From VFJZ01 sp038321545 (lineage in GTDB: Bacteria > Actinomycetota > Thermoleophilia > Gaiellales > F1-60-MAGs149): a stretch of 14,375 nucleotides of DNA. The notes under the pieces are model-generated. The model made no database searches. It worked only from the letters and a program-made list of their open reading frames with translations, and had not been told where the DNA came from. Of this stretch, positions 1 to 6,074 are shown piece by piece (position 1 is the first letter of the stretch; each line of letters starts with the position of its first letter). A program made the position numbers and the translations under genes. The stretch covers positions 1 through 14,375 of the forward strand of contig JBBQFB010000094.1 in the NCBI GenBank assembly GCA_038321545.1. Reading direction: 5' to 3'.

Positions 1-1
1 G

Positions 2-385
2 AACATCCTCCGTCGGCCGGACGCGCCGCGGGTGCCGGGCGGGAGCCTGTTCATCTATCGCAATGGCGACCGGGGCGCGTGGAAGTACCTGGAGATGTCC
101 GACGAGGAGGTCGAGCGCGAGTGGGTCGACGCGCTCACCGGGCTGTTCCCCGACCTCCGCGGACACGTGAAGGAGACGAAGATCCTGCGGATGCCACGGT
201 CGCTGCCGTACCCGAGCCCGGGCTACGACGGCGTGCTGCGCACCCTCGCGAAGCCGCTCGGCCGGATCCACCTGGCGGGCGACTACCTCGGCGGTTCGTA
301 CACCGAGACCGCCATCGGCTCGGGCCAGGCGGCCGCGCTCGCCGTCCGCACCGCGCTGCAGACCGCGAGCGTCCCGGTCAGCTGA
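2..385 (+). CDS. FAD-dependent amine oxidase / protoporphyrinogen oxidase-like protein, C-terminal part
   Basis: This gene enters from the left edge, so only its last 127 codons are present and its start is outside the window. The visible part has the C-terminal signature of flavin amine oxidases and HemY-like protoporphyrinogen oxidases. The segment IHLAGDYLGGSYTETAIGSG has the acidic residue after G that contacts the FAD ribityl/phosphate region, followed by the helix that closes the flavin site. Upstream of it are the usual tryptophan/proline-rich strands (GAWKYLEMSDEEVE, RSLPYPSPGYDGVL). The family uses FAD to oxidise C-N bonds or porphyrinogens. Without the N-terminal Rossmann motif and substrate cavity I cannot tell a true HemG/HemY-type enzyme from a generic FAD oxidoreductase. 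The TGA stop at 383-385 overlaps the proposed start of the next gene, so the two are probably co-transcribed. The family call is fairly secure; the substrate is unknown. Confidence 0.8.
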   Translation, partial: NILRRPDAPRVPGGSLFIYRNGDRGAWKYLEMSDEEVEREWVDALTGLFPDLRGHVKETKILRMPRSLPYPSPGYDGVLRTLAKPLGRIHLAGDYLGGSYTETAIGSGQAAALAVRTALQTASVPVS

Positions 386-1581
386 CCGTCGAGCCGCCTC
401 GCGCCGGTCGCGCCGGCGAGGTGTTCGGGGTCGCGCTGCGGCTCGGTCTGACGTCGTTCGGCGGCCCGACCGCGCACATCGGGTACTTCCGCGAGGCGTA
501 CGTCGCGCGCCGGCGCTGGCTCGACGACGCCGACTTCGCCGATCTCGTCGCGCTCGTCCAGTTCCTGCCCGGCCCTGCCTCGAGCCAGCTCGGCTTCGCG
601 ATCGGCATGCTGCGCGCCGGTCCGCTCGGCGGCCTGGCGGCGTGGCTCGGGTTCACCCTGCCGTCCGCGGTCCTGCTGATCGCCTTCGCGTCCGGCGTCG
701 GCGGTGGCGACGTCGCCGGCAGCGGCTGGGTGCACGGCCTCGAGCTGGCTGCCGTCGCCGTCGTGGCGCTGGCCGTGTGGCAGATGGGCCGCACGCTGGC
801 GACCGGCGTCGTCCGCGGTGCGATCGCGGTAGCGGCGGCCGCCGCCGTGCTGGCGTGGGGCGGCGCCGCCGCGCAGCTGCTGGTGATCGCTGGCGGCGCG
901 GTGATCGGCTGGCGGCTGCTGGCACGGCGGGAGGTGGCGCCGGCCGCGCGCCCGCCGCTCGAGTTCGGCGTGCCGCGCCGGGTCGCGGTCGTCGCGCTGT
1001 GCATCGCGGTCGGGTTGCTCGGCGCGCTGCCTCTCGCGCACCGCGCGACCTCGAGCCACGCCGTCGCGATGACGTCCGGCCTGTACCAGTCCGGCGCGCT
1101 GGTGTTCGGCGGCGGCCATGTGGTGCTGCCGCTTCTGCACGCCCGCACGGTCGGCCCGGGCTGGGTGCCGGAGGACGACTTCGTGGCCGGCTACGGCGCC
1201 GCGCAGGCCGTCCCCGGCCCGCTGTTCACGTTCGCCGGCTACCTCGGCGCCGTCCAGCAATCCGAGCCGAACGGCGCCCTCGGTGGCAGCCTCGCGCTGG
1301 TCGCGATCTTCCTGCCCGGGTTGCTGCTGGTGGTCGGCGTGGCGCCGTTCTGGACGTTGCTGCGCACGCGCCCTGGCAGCGCGGCGGTGCTGGCAGGCGT
1401 GAACGCCGCCGTCGTCGGGCTCCTGGTCGCGGCGCTGTACCGGCCGCTGCTCTCCACCGCTGTGGGGGATCTCGGCGACGTGGCGATCGTGCTCGCGGCG
1501 CTCGGCCTGCTGGCGGTGCTGCGCGCACCGCCCTGGATGGTCGTCGCGGCGTGCGCGGCGGTGGGGCAACTGGCGGCCTGA
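382..1581 (+). CDS. chrA: ChrA-type chromate transporter (CHR family, two-domain)
   Basis: This is a polytopic membrane protein of about 399 residues, the usual length of the long two-domain CHR family, which exports chromate from the cytoplasm. Both halves carry the family repeat. The N-terminal half has LGLTSFGGPTAHIGYFRE (about residues 21-38) and FLPGPASSQLGFAIGMLRAG (about 61-80). The C-terminal half has VFGGGHVVLPLL (from about residue 241) and QAVPGPLFTFAGYLGA (from about 275). The rest is hydrophobic Ala/Leu/Val segments. The start is not obvious: no ATG or GTG lies just upstream of the conserved N-terminus. A CTG at 382 overlaps the preceding TGA as CTGA and gives the family-typical start (M)TVEPPRAG. 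The only close alternative is GTG at 421, which leaves very little before the first conserved motif. The open frame further upstream is a shadow of the oxidase gene. Substrate is inferred from family; some CHR proteins may carry other oxyanions. Confidence 0.88.
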   Translation: MTVEPPRAGRAGEVFGVALRLGLTSFGGPTAHIGYFREAYVARRRWLDDADFADLVALVQFLPGPASSQLGFAIGMLRAGPLGGLAAWLGFTLPSAVLLIAFASGVGGGDVAGSGWVHGLELAAVAVVALAVWQMGRTLATGVVRGAIAVAAAAAVLAWGGAAAQLLVIAGGAVIGWRLLARREVAPAARPPLEFGVPRRVAVVALCIAVGLLGALPLAHRATSSHAVAMTSGLYQSGALVFGGGHVVLPLLHARTVGPGWVPEDDFVAGYGAAQAVPGPLFTFAGYLGAVQQSEPNGALGGSLALVAIFLPGLLLVVGVAPFWTLLRTRPGSAAVLAGVNAAVVGLLVAALYRPLLSTAVGDLGDVAIVLAALGLLAVLRAPPWMVVAACAAVGQLAA

Positions 1582-1596
1582 GACGGCCGGTCAGGC
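1576..1596. terminator. Small inverted repeat across two convergent stop codons
   Basis: GCCTGA (1576-1581) and TCAGGC (1591-1596) form a perfect 6-bp inverted repeat around a 9-base GC-rich loop. The chrA stop and the stop of the opposing deacylase gene both lie in the stem. There is no T-tract on either strand, so it is at best a weak bidirectional terminator. Its symmetry comes partly from two stop codons facing each other, which lowers confidence. Confidence 0.4.
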
Positions 1597-3147
1597 GACC
1601 CCGCTGCGCAACCCACGACCGGGCGTCGCACCCGTGTGCACGCAGTCCGCGATCACCTGCACGCCGTTCACGACCACGTGCGGGATCCCGACCGGATCCG
1701 ACCGCGGCTGCTCGAACGTGGCCGTGTCGCGGACCGCGTCGGCGTCGAAGCAGACGATGTCGGCCGCCATGCCCGGCCGCAGCAGACCGCGATCCGGCAG
1801 CCGCAGGATGCGCGCGGGGAGCGACGTGAACCGGCGGACGGCGTCCTCCAGCCGCAGCAGCCCGAGATCGCGCACGTACACGGCCAGGTAGCGCGGGAAC
1901 GTGCCCCAGCCGCGCGGGTGCGGGCGGTCGCCGACCAGGATGCCGTCCGAGCCGCCGGTGTGGCACGGGTGCTGCATGATCGCGCGCACGTTCTCCTCGT
2001 TGCCGACGTGGTGCGTGGCAGACAGGCCGAGGTTGCCGTCGGCGCACAGCTCGCAGTAGACATCGACCGGTCGGCGGCCCGCCGCCTCGGCGCGCTCGGC
2101 GATCGAGCGACCGCCGGTGACGACCAGCGTCCAGTCCATCGGCACCCCGTGATGGCCGTCGGTGCCGACGTCCTCCAGCTCGTGGCGGAGCCGCTCGCGC
2201 AGATCCGGATCGCGCAGCCGGGCGATCGTCGCGCTGGCGCCGCCCTCCATCGCCCAGCCCGGCAGGAACGCGTGAAGGTAGGTCGAGCCGGCCAGGTACG
2301 GGTACGTGTCGAGCGTGATCTCGACGCCGTCGGTGCGCGCCGCGTCGATCATCTGCAGCAGCTCGCCCGCCCGGCCCCGGTTGGCCGGGAAGCCGAGGTG
2401 GCAGTGCGACAGGTGCAGCGGCACGCCGGCCTTCCGCGCGATCTCGATCGAGTCGCGATAGGCCTCGATGGCGTGCGCGCCGTAGTTGCGGTGGTGCGGC
2501 GTGTAGGCGGCGCCGGTGCCGCGCATGACGGTGCAGAGCGCGACCAGCTCGTCGTCGTCCGCGTACATGCCGGGCGCGTAGGTGAGCCCGGCGGACAGGC
2601 CTGCGGCACCCTGGGCGAGCGCGTCGCGGAGGAGGCGCCGCATCTCGCCCAGCTCGTTCGGCGTCGCGGGCCGGTCGTCGGCTCCCACCGTCTGTAGACG
2701 CAAGGTGCCGTGGCCGACCAGCGTTACGACGTTCACCGACGTGGTGCCGTCGAACCGCTGCAGGTACTCGGCGACCGATCGCCAGCCCCAGTCGATGCCG
2801 TCGGGATCGCCGTTCCAGCCGACCAGCATGGCGCGCAGGTCGGCCAGCGTGTCGCGGCGGGCGGGGGAGAGGCTCAGCCCGTCCTGGCCGATCACGTCGA
2901 GCGTCACACCCTGGCGGAGCTTCATCGCGTGCTCCGGGTGGGCCAGCGGCTGCAGGTCGGAGTGCGTGTGCATGTCGGTGAACCCGGGGCACACCACGAG
3001 GCCGTCGGCCGCGATCGTCTGCCTCGCCGGACCCTCCACCTGGCCGACCGCGACGATGCGGCCGTCCTGCACCGCGACGTCGCCGCCGAACCACGGACTA
3101 CCGGTGCCGTCGACCACGCGGCCACCCCGGATGACGAGATCGAGCAT
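1591..3147 (-). CDS. N-acyl-D-amino-acid deacylase (D-aminoacylase-type amidohydrolase)
   Basis: This 518-residue amidohydrolase-superfamily protein has the length and layout of D-aminoacylases, which remove the acyl group from N-acyl-D-amino acids. The N-terminus (LVIRGGRVVDGTGSPWF, 5-20) is the classic small beta-sandwich start. FTDMHTHSD gives the HxH metal ligands H60 and H62. YTPHHRNYG (H218) and LHLSHCH (H248) fit the later metal-ligand positions, and CHTGGSDGI supplies the catalytic Asp (D401). The C-terminal strands include LLRPGMAADIVCFDAD. Where characterised D-aminoacylases have a metal-bridging Cys in a GNCG-like motif, this protein reads GQDG, placing D89 there; related amidohydrolases with this motif exist, so the exact substrate is uncertain. 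No signal peptide is visible, so it is probably cytoplasmic. It faces chrA with 9 bp between stops and diverges from the crotonase gene with 20 bp between starts. No ribosome binding site precedes its ATG, so it may be nearly leaderless. Confidence 0.88.
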   Translation of the reverse strand: MLDLVIRGGRVVDGTGSPWFGGDVAVQDGRIVAVGQVEGPARQTIAADGLVVCPGFTDMHTHSDLQPLAHPEHAMKLRQGVTLDVIGQDGLSLSPARRDTLADLRAMLVGWNGDPDGIDWGWRSVAEYLQRFDGTTSVNVVTLVGHGTLRLQTVGADDRPATPNELGEMRRLLRDALAQGAAGLSAGLTYAPGMYADDDELVALCTVMRGTGAAYTPHHRNYGAHAIEAYRDSIEIARKAGVPLHLSHCHLGFPANRGRAGELLQMIDAARTDGVEITLDTYPYLAGSTYLHAFLPGWAMEGGASATIARLRDPDLRERLRHELEDVGTDGHHGVPMDWTLVVTGGRSIAERAEAAGRRPVDVYCELCADGNLGLSATHHVGNEENVRAIMQHPCHTGGSDGILVGDRPHPRGWGTFPRYLAVYVRDLGLLRLEDAVRRFTSLPARILRLPDRGLLRPGMAADIVCFDADAVRDTATFEQPRSDPVGIPHVVVNGVQVIADCVHTGATPGRGLRSGVA

Positions 3148-3155
3148 CGCGGCAG

Positions 3156-3163
3156 CATAATAT
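3156..3163. promoter_or_regulatory. AT-rich element, possible shared -10 of a divergent promoter
   Basis: The 20 bp between two divergent ATGs contains the only AT-rich run in the area. On the plus strand CATAAT (3156-3161) matches the TATAAT consensus at five of six positions and sits seven bases before the A of the crotonase ATG, which would make that mRNA leaderless. On the minus strand TATTAT (3162-3157) lies nine bases before the deacylase ATG, giving a leader of only a few bases. Neither gene has a Shine-Dalgarno sequence, which fits. Any -35 elements would lie inside the opposing coding sequence and I did not identify convincing ones. Confidence 0.5.
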
Positions 3164-3167
3164 CGGC

Positions 3168-3851
3168 ATGCCTGCGCCCGTCAGGACCGAGCGCCACGGG
3201 GCGGTGCTCGAGATCGTCCTCGACCGCCCCCCTGTGAACGCGATCGACCAGTCACTCGCCGATGCGCTGTACGCGGCCTTCACCGGCTTCCGCGACGACG
3301 ACGCCCTCGCGGTCGCCGTGCTGATCGGCGGCGGCCACCGCGCGTTCTCGGCGGGCTGGGATCTGAAGGCGGCCGCCATCGGTGGCGACGACGTGGGCAT
3401 GACGCCCGGCGGCTGGGCGGGCTTCACCGAGCTGTGGGACCTGCACAAGCCGGTGATCGCGGCGGTCGACGGCCCGGCCGTCGCCGGCGGCTTCGAGCTG
3501 GTGCTGGCCTGCGATCTCGTGGTCGCGGCCGACCACGTCGAGTTCTGGCTGACCGAGGTCGGCCTCGGCATCCTGCCGTCGTCCGGCGGGCTGCAGTGGC
3601 TCCCGCGCCGGCTCGGGCCGTCGCTGGCGGCCGACCTGATCCTGACCGGCCGGCGGCTGTCGGCCGCCGAGGCGCACGGGCACGGCCTCGTGCGCGACGT
3701 CGTGCCGCTGGCCGACCTGCGCGGCCACGCGCTGGCGCTGGCCGCCGAGATCGCGGCGGCGCCGGCCGCGACGGTGCAGCTGGCGAAGGCGATCCTGCGC
3801 ACCACCGCGCACCTGCCGATCGACGTCGCGTTCCGCTCCAGTGGCGGCTGA
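3168..3851 (+). CDS. Enoyl-CoA hydratase/isomerase (crotonase), CaiD-like, short at the C-terminus
   Basis: This crotonase-fold protein of 227 residues likely hydrates or dehydrates a CoA thioester in the cytoplasm. The oxyanion-hole segments are FSAGWDLKAAA (60-70) and GPAVAGGFEL (102-111). The two glutamates used in catalysis by classical hydratases are both present: E110 in GGFEL and E130 in LTEVGLG. The sequence FSAGWDLKAAA, the following GG-rich stretch, and TGRRLSAAEAHGHGLV look most like carnityl-CoA dehydratase (CaiD), though no carnitine genes are nearby. Family members usually have about 255-265 residues. This one stops right after HLPIDVAFRSSGG, so roughly 30 residues of C-terminal helix that normally help cap the active site and build the trimer are missing. 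The stop lies inside the next gene (11-bp overlap) and no remnant of the lost tail is visible in another frame. The start is the ATG next to the divergent promoter element. Confidence 0.85.
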   Translation: MPAPVRTERHGAVLEIVLDRPPVNAIDQSLADALYAAFTGFRDDDALAVAVLIGGGHRAFSAGWDLKAAAIGGDDVGMTPGGWAGFTELWDLHKPVIAAVDGPAVAGGFELVLACDLVVAADHVEFWLTEVGLGILPSSGGLQWLPRRLGPSLAADLILTGRRLSAAEAHGHGLVRDVVPLADLRGHALALAAEIAAAPAATVQLAKAILRTTAHLPIDVAFRSSGG

Positions 3852-5466
3852 GCTCGCTCCCGGGGGCACGTTCGCCCCGTTCCGGCACCCCGTCTTCCGC
3901 TGGCTGTGGTTCGCGTCGCTGGCGTCGAACCTCGGCACGTGGATGCATGGCATCGGCGCCGCCTGGCTGATCACCGATCTGACCACGTCGGCGGCCGTCG
4001 TGTCGCTGCTCGCGTTCGCCTCGGCCGCGCCCACCTTCCTGCTCGCGCTGCCCGCCGGCGCGCTCACCGACGTGCTCGACCGGCGGAGGTTGCTGATCGC
4101 CGCGCAGGTGTGGATGGCGATCGTTGCGGCCGTGCTCGCGGCCGTCGCGTTCCTCGATCTCGCGACCATTCCGGCGCTGCTGTTCCTGACGTTCCTGCTC
4201 GGCATCGGCGCGGCGCTGAACATGCCCGTCTGGGCGGCGATCGTGCCGGAACTGGTGCCGCACGAGGACCTGCCGCAGGCGCTGGTGCTGAACGGGACCG
4301 CGTTCACCGCCGCCCAGGCGATCGGGCCGGCGATCGGCGGCCTCGTGGTCGCCGCCGCCGGGGTGGGGGCCGTGTTCGCGCTCAACGCCGTGTCGTTCCT
4401 CGGGCAGATCTTCGTCATCTGGCGCTGGCGCCGGCCGCCCGACGAGCACCACCTGCCGGCCGAGCACATCGCCGGTGCGATGCGGGCCGGACTCCGGTAC
4501 CTGCGGTTCGCACCCGGGTTGCAGTCGGTGCTCGTCCGGTCGGGAGCGTTCATCTTCGGCATGAGCGCGCTGTTCGCGCTGCTGCCCACCATCGGCCGGA
4601 CGCGCCTGCACCTCGGCCCGGCGGGATACGGCTTGCTGTTCGGCGCGCTCGGCGCGGGCGCGGTCGCGGCCACGTTCATCGTCCCGCGCGTCCGCAAGCG
4701 GGTCTCGCTCGATGCGCTGGTGGCGATGTCGTCGGTCGCGATGGCGGCGCTGCTGGCCGGCCTCGGGGTGTTCACCGACCCGGCCCCGATCTACGTCCTG
4801 ATGGCGGTCGCCGGCATCGGGCAGATGGGCGTGATGTCGAGCTTCAACCTGGCGGCGCAGAACGCGCTGCCGTCGTGGGTGCGCGGTCGCGGCCTGGCCG
4901 TCTACACGCTCGTCTTCCAGCTCGCAATCGCCGTCGGTGCGATCGTCTGGGGCACGCTCGCGACGGTGGCCGGCGTGCGCGTCGCGCTCTTGACCGCGGC
5001 GGGCGTCGTGGTGGCCTCGAACCTGCTCGCCGTGCGGTTCTCGCTGGCCGGCGCGTCGGGCTCCGACATGACGCCGGTGCAGTTCCCCGAGCCGCAGATC
5101 GCGGATGCGCCGGACTTCGACGACGGGCCGGTGATGGTGACGGCGGAGTGGCTGATCGACCCCGCCGACCGGGTCGCCTTCGCTGCCGCCATGGCCGACC
5201 TGCGGCGAGCGCGGCGGCGGGACGGCGCGGTGCGGCACGGCGTCTGGCACGACCTCAACGACCCGAGCCGGGTGATCGAGAGCTACGTCGTCCAGTCGTG
5301 GGGCGAGCACCTGCGGCAGCGCGAGCGCGCCACCATGGCCGATCGCGCCGCCTGGCAGCACGCGCGGGCGTTCCACCGCGGCGAGGAGGGCGTGCTGGTG
5401 CGCTGGCACCTGATGCTCCACCCCGACCGAACCGGCTCCGCCCGGTCGCATACCGAAACCGTCTAA
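3841..5466 (+). CDS. MFS_3-type transporter with C-terminal ABM-like soluble domain
   Basis: This major-facilitator protein of 541 residues is of the MFS_3 type (related to EntS-like exporters). The N-terminus FAPFRHPVFRWLWFASLASN and the motif SNLGTWMHGIGAAWLITDLT are characteristic. PAGALTDVLDRRRL (about 76-89) is the MFS loop 2-3 motif. About twelve hydrophobic segments extend to residue ~405. Residues ~418-541 are soluble: VMVTAEWLIDPADRVAFAAA, RRRDGAVRHGVWHDLNDPSR, VIESYVVQSWGEHLRQRERA and a trailing AFHRGEEG. This resembles the dimeric alpha-beta-barrel (ABM-like) tail found in many MFS_3 proteins. The family exports small molecules; the substrate here is unknown. GTG at 3841 is chosen because it gives the complete family N-terminus; it lies inside the end of the crotonase gene, so translation of the two is probably coupled. 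The TAA stop is followed by a promoter region rather than a direct overlap with the next gene. Confidence 0.88.
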   Translation: MAAELAPGGTFAPFRHPVFRWLWFASLASNLGTWMHGIGAAWLITDLTTSAAVVSLLAFASAAPTFLLALPAGALTDVLDRRRLLIAAQVWMAIVAAVLAAVAFLDLATIPALLFLTFLLGIGAALNMPVWAAIVPELVPHEDLPQALVLNGTAFTAAQAIGPAIGGLVVAAAGVGAVFALNAVSFLGQIFVIWRWRRPPDEHHLPAEHIAGAMRAGLRYLRFAPGLQSVLVRSGAFIFGMSALFALLPTIGRTRLHLGPAGYGLLFGALGAGAVAATFIVPRVRKRVSLDALVAMSSVAMAALLAGLGVFTDPAPIYVLMAVAGIGQMGVMSSFNLAAQNALPSWVRGRGLAVYTLVFQLAIAVGAIVWGTLATVAGVRVALLTAAGVVVASNLLAVRFSLAGASGSDMTPVQFPEPQIADAPDFDDGPVMVTAEWLIDPADRVAFAAAMADLRRARRRDGAVRHGVWHDLNDPSRVIESYVVQSWGEHLRQRERATMADRAAWQHARAFHRGEEGVLVRWHLMLHPDRTGSARSHTETV

Positions 5467-5472
5467 GTCGAC

Positions 5473-5501
5473 TGGACGGTGTCGGACAAACCGTCTATTG
5501 T
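5473..5501 (+). promoter_or_regulatory. Predicted sigma70-like promoter of the CGNR-permease-ATPase unit
   Basis: TGGACG (5473-5478) and TATTGT (5496-5501) each match the -35 and -10 consensus at four of six positions, separated by exactly 17 bases. The start point would fall near 5508, about six bases before the ATG at 5514, and no Shine-Dalgarno is present, so the transcript would be almost leaderless. This is the only non-coding gap between the MFS gene and the downstream three-gene unit. Confidence 0.5.
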
Positions 5502-5504
5502 CCG
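5483..5504. promoter_or_regulatory. Inverted-repeat candidate operator overlapping the -10
   Basis: CGGACAA (5483-5489) and TTGTCCG (5498-5504) form a perfect 7-bp inverted repeat with an 8-base centre (ACCGTCTA). The repeat covers the predicted -10, as expected for a repressor site. Two related signals overlap it. GACGGT (5475-5480) pairs with ACCGTC (5490-5495). The 10-mer AAACCGTCTA occurs twice, at 5456-5465 and 5488-5497, with starts 32 bases apart, about three helical turns. The perfect 8-bp palindrome AGTCGACT lies at 5466-5473. The adjacent regulator gene is the natural candidate to bind here. Confidence 0.55.
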
Positions 5505-5513
5505 TAGCCGGTT

Positions 5514-6074
5514 ATGTATGAGGACCTCGGCCACTGCGAACCTGCGCCCACCGCGCCCCTCGAACGGGCACGGCGGCTGATCAACACCGTCAACCACCTG
5601 CACGCCCGCGAGTACCTGCCCGACGCCGCCACGTTCCAGCGCGTCTGCCTCGAGCTCGGGCTGCCCGACCCCGGCCTCGTCGACGACGCCGACCTGCAGC
5701 GCGTCCGCGCCGTGCGCGAGGCGCTGCGCGGGCTGGCGGCGACGCACAACGACGGCCCGCCGGTGGACAGCGAGGCGCTGCTCGCGGAGCAGGCCCGCCG
5801 GAGCGGCCTGCACGTCTCGTTCGCCGGTGACGCGGCGCCGATCGTGGTCGAGGCGGAGGGCGCCGACGAGGTGCTCGGGACGGTGCTGGCGGCGATCGCC
5901 GACGCCATGCACGACGGCCATTGGGACCGCATGAAGGCGTGCCGGAACGAGCGCTGCCGGTGGGTCTTCTATGACCACTCGCGCAGCCGCACGGGCACCT
6001 GGTGCTCGATGCGCATCTGCGGGAACCGCCACAAGGTCCGGGCCCACCGCGCCCGGCACGCGGCCGCCGGATGA
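5514..6074 (+). CDS. CGNR zinc-finger / ABATE-domain putative transcriptional regulator
   Basis: This 186-residue protein has the typical length and both parts of the ABATE-CGNR family, predicted stress-responsive transcription regulators widespread in actinomycetes. The N-terminal ABATE-like part begins with RRLINTVNHLHAREYLPDAA (about 20-39), the family's conserved Asn-Thr segment. It includes LQRVRAVREALRGL (61-74), a helical stretch, followed by a strand-rich middle. The C-terminus is the CGNR treble-clef zinc finger: C143 and C148 precede RWVFYDHSRSRTGTWC, then C164 and the diagnostic C169-G-N-R with flanking basic residues (HKVRAHRARH) suited to nucleic-acid contact. Its ATG directly follows the promoter/inverted repeat. 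Its TGA overlaps the permease ATG as ATGA, so it heads a three-gene unit and may control it. Ligand and binding site are not known. Confidence 0.9.
   Translation: MYEDLGHCEPAPTAPLERARRLINTVNHLHAREYLPDAATFQRVCLELGLPDPGLVDDADLQRVRAVREALRGLAATHNDGPPVDSEALLAEQARRSGLHVSFAGDAAPIVVEAEGADEVLGTVLAAIADAMHDGHWDRMKACRNERCRWVFYDHSRSRTGTWCSMRICGNRHKVRAHRARHAAAG

Noticed and set aside
1582..3167. Possible small genes or RNA in the very short intergenic gaps
   Set aside because: The gaps are 9 and 20 bases, too short for anything but terminator or promoter elements.
3841..3851. Frameshift joining the crotonase to its missing C-terminus
   Set aside because: I read the other frames after 3840 and found only the MFS N-terminus; no crotonase-like tail is present, so an indel alone would not restore it.
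6002..6070. Longer N-terminus for the FtsX permease
   Set aside because: It lies inside the CGNR zinc-finger coding sequence and encodes a Pro/Arg-rich segment; the ATGA overlap at 6071 is the natural start.
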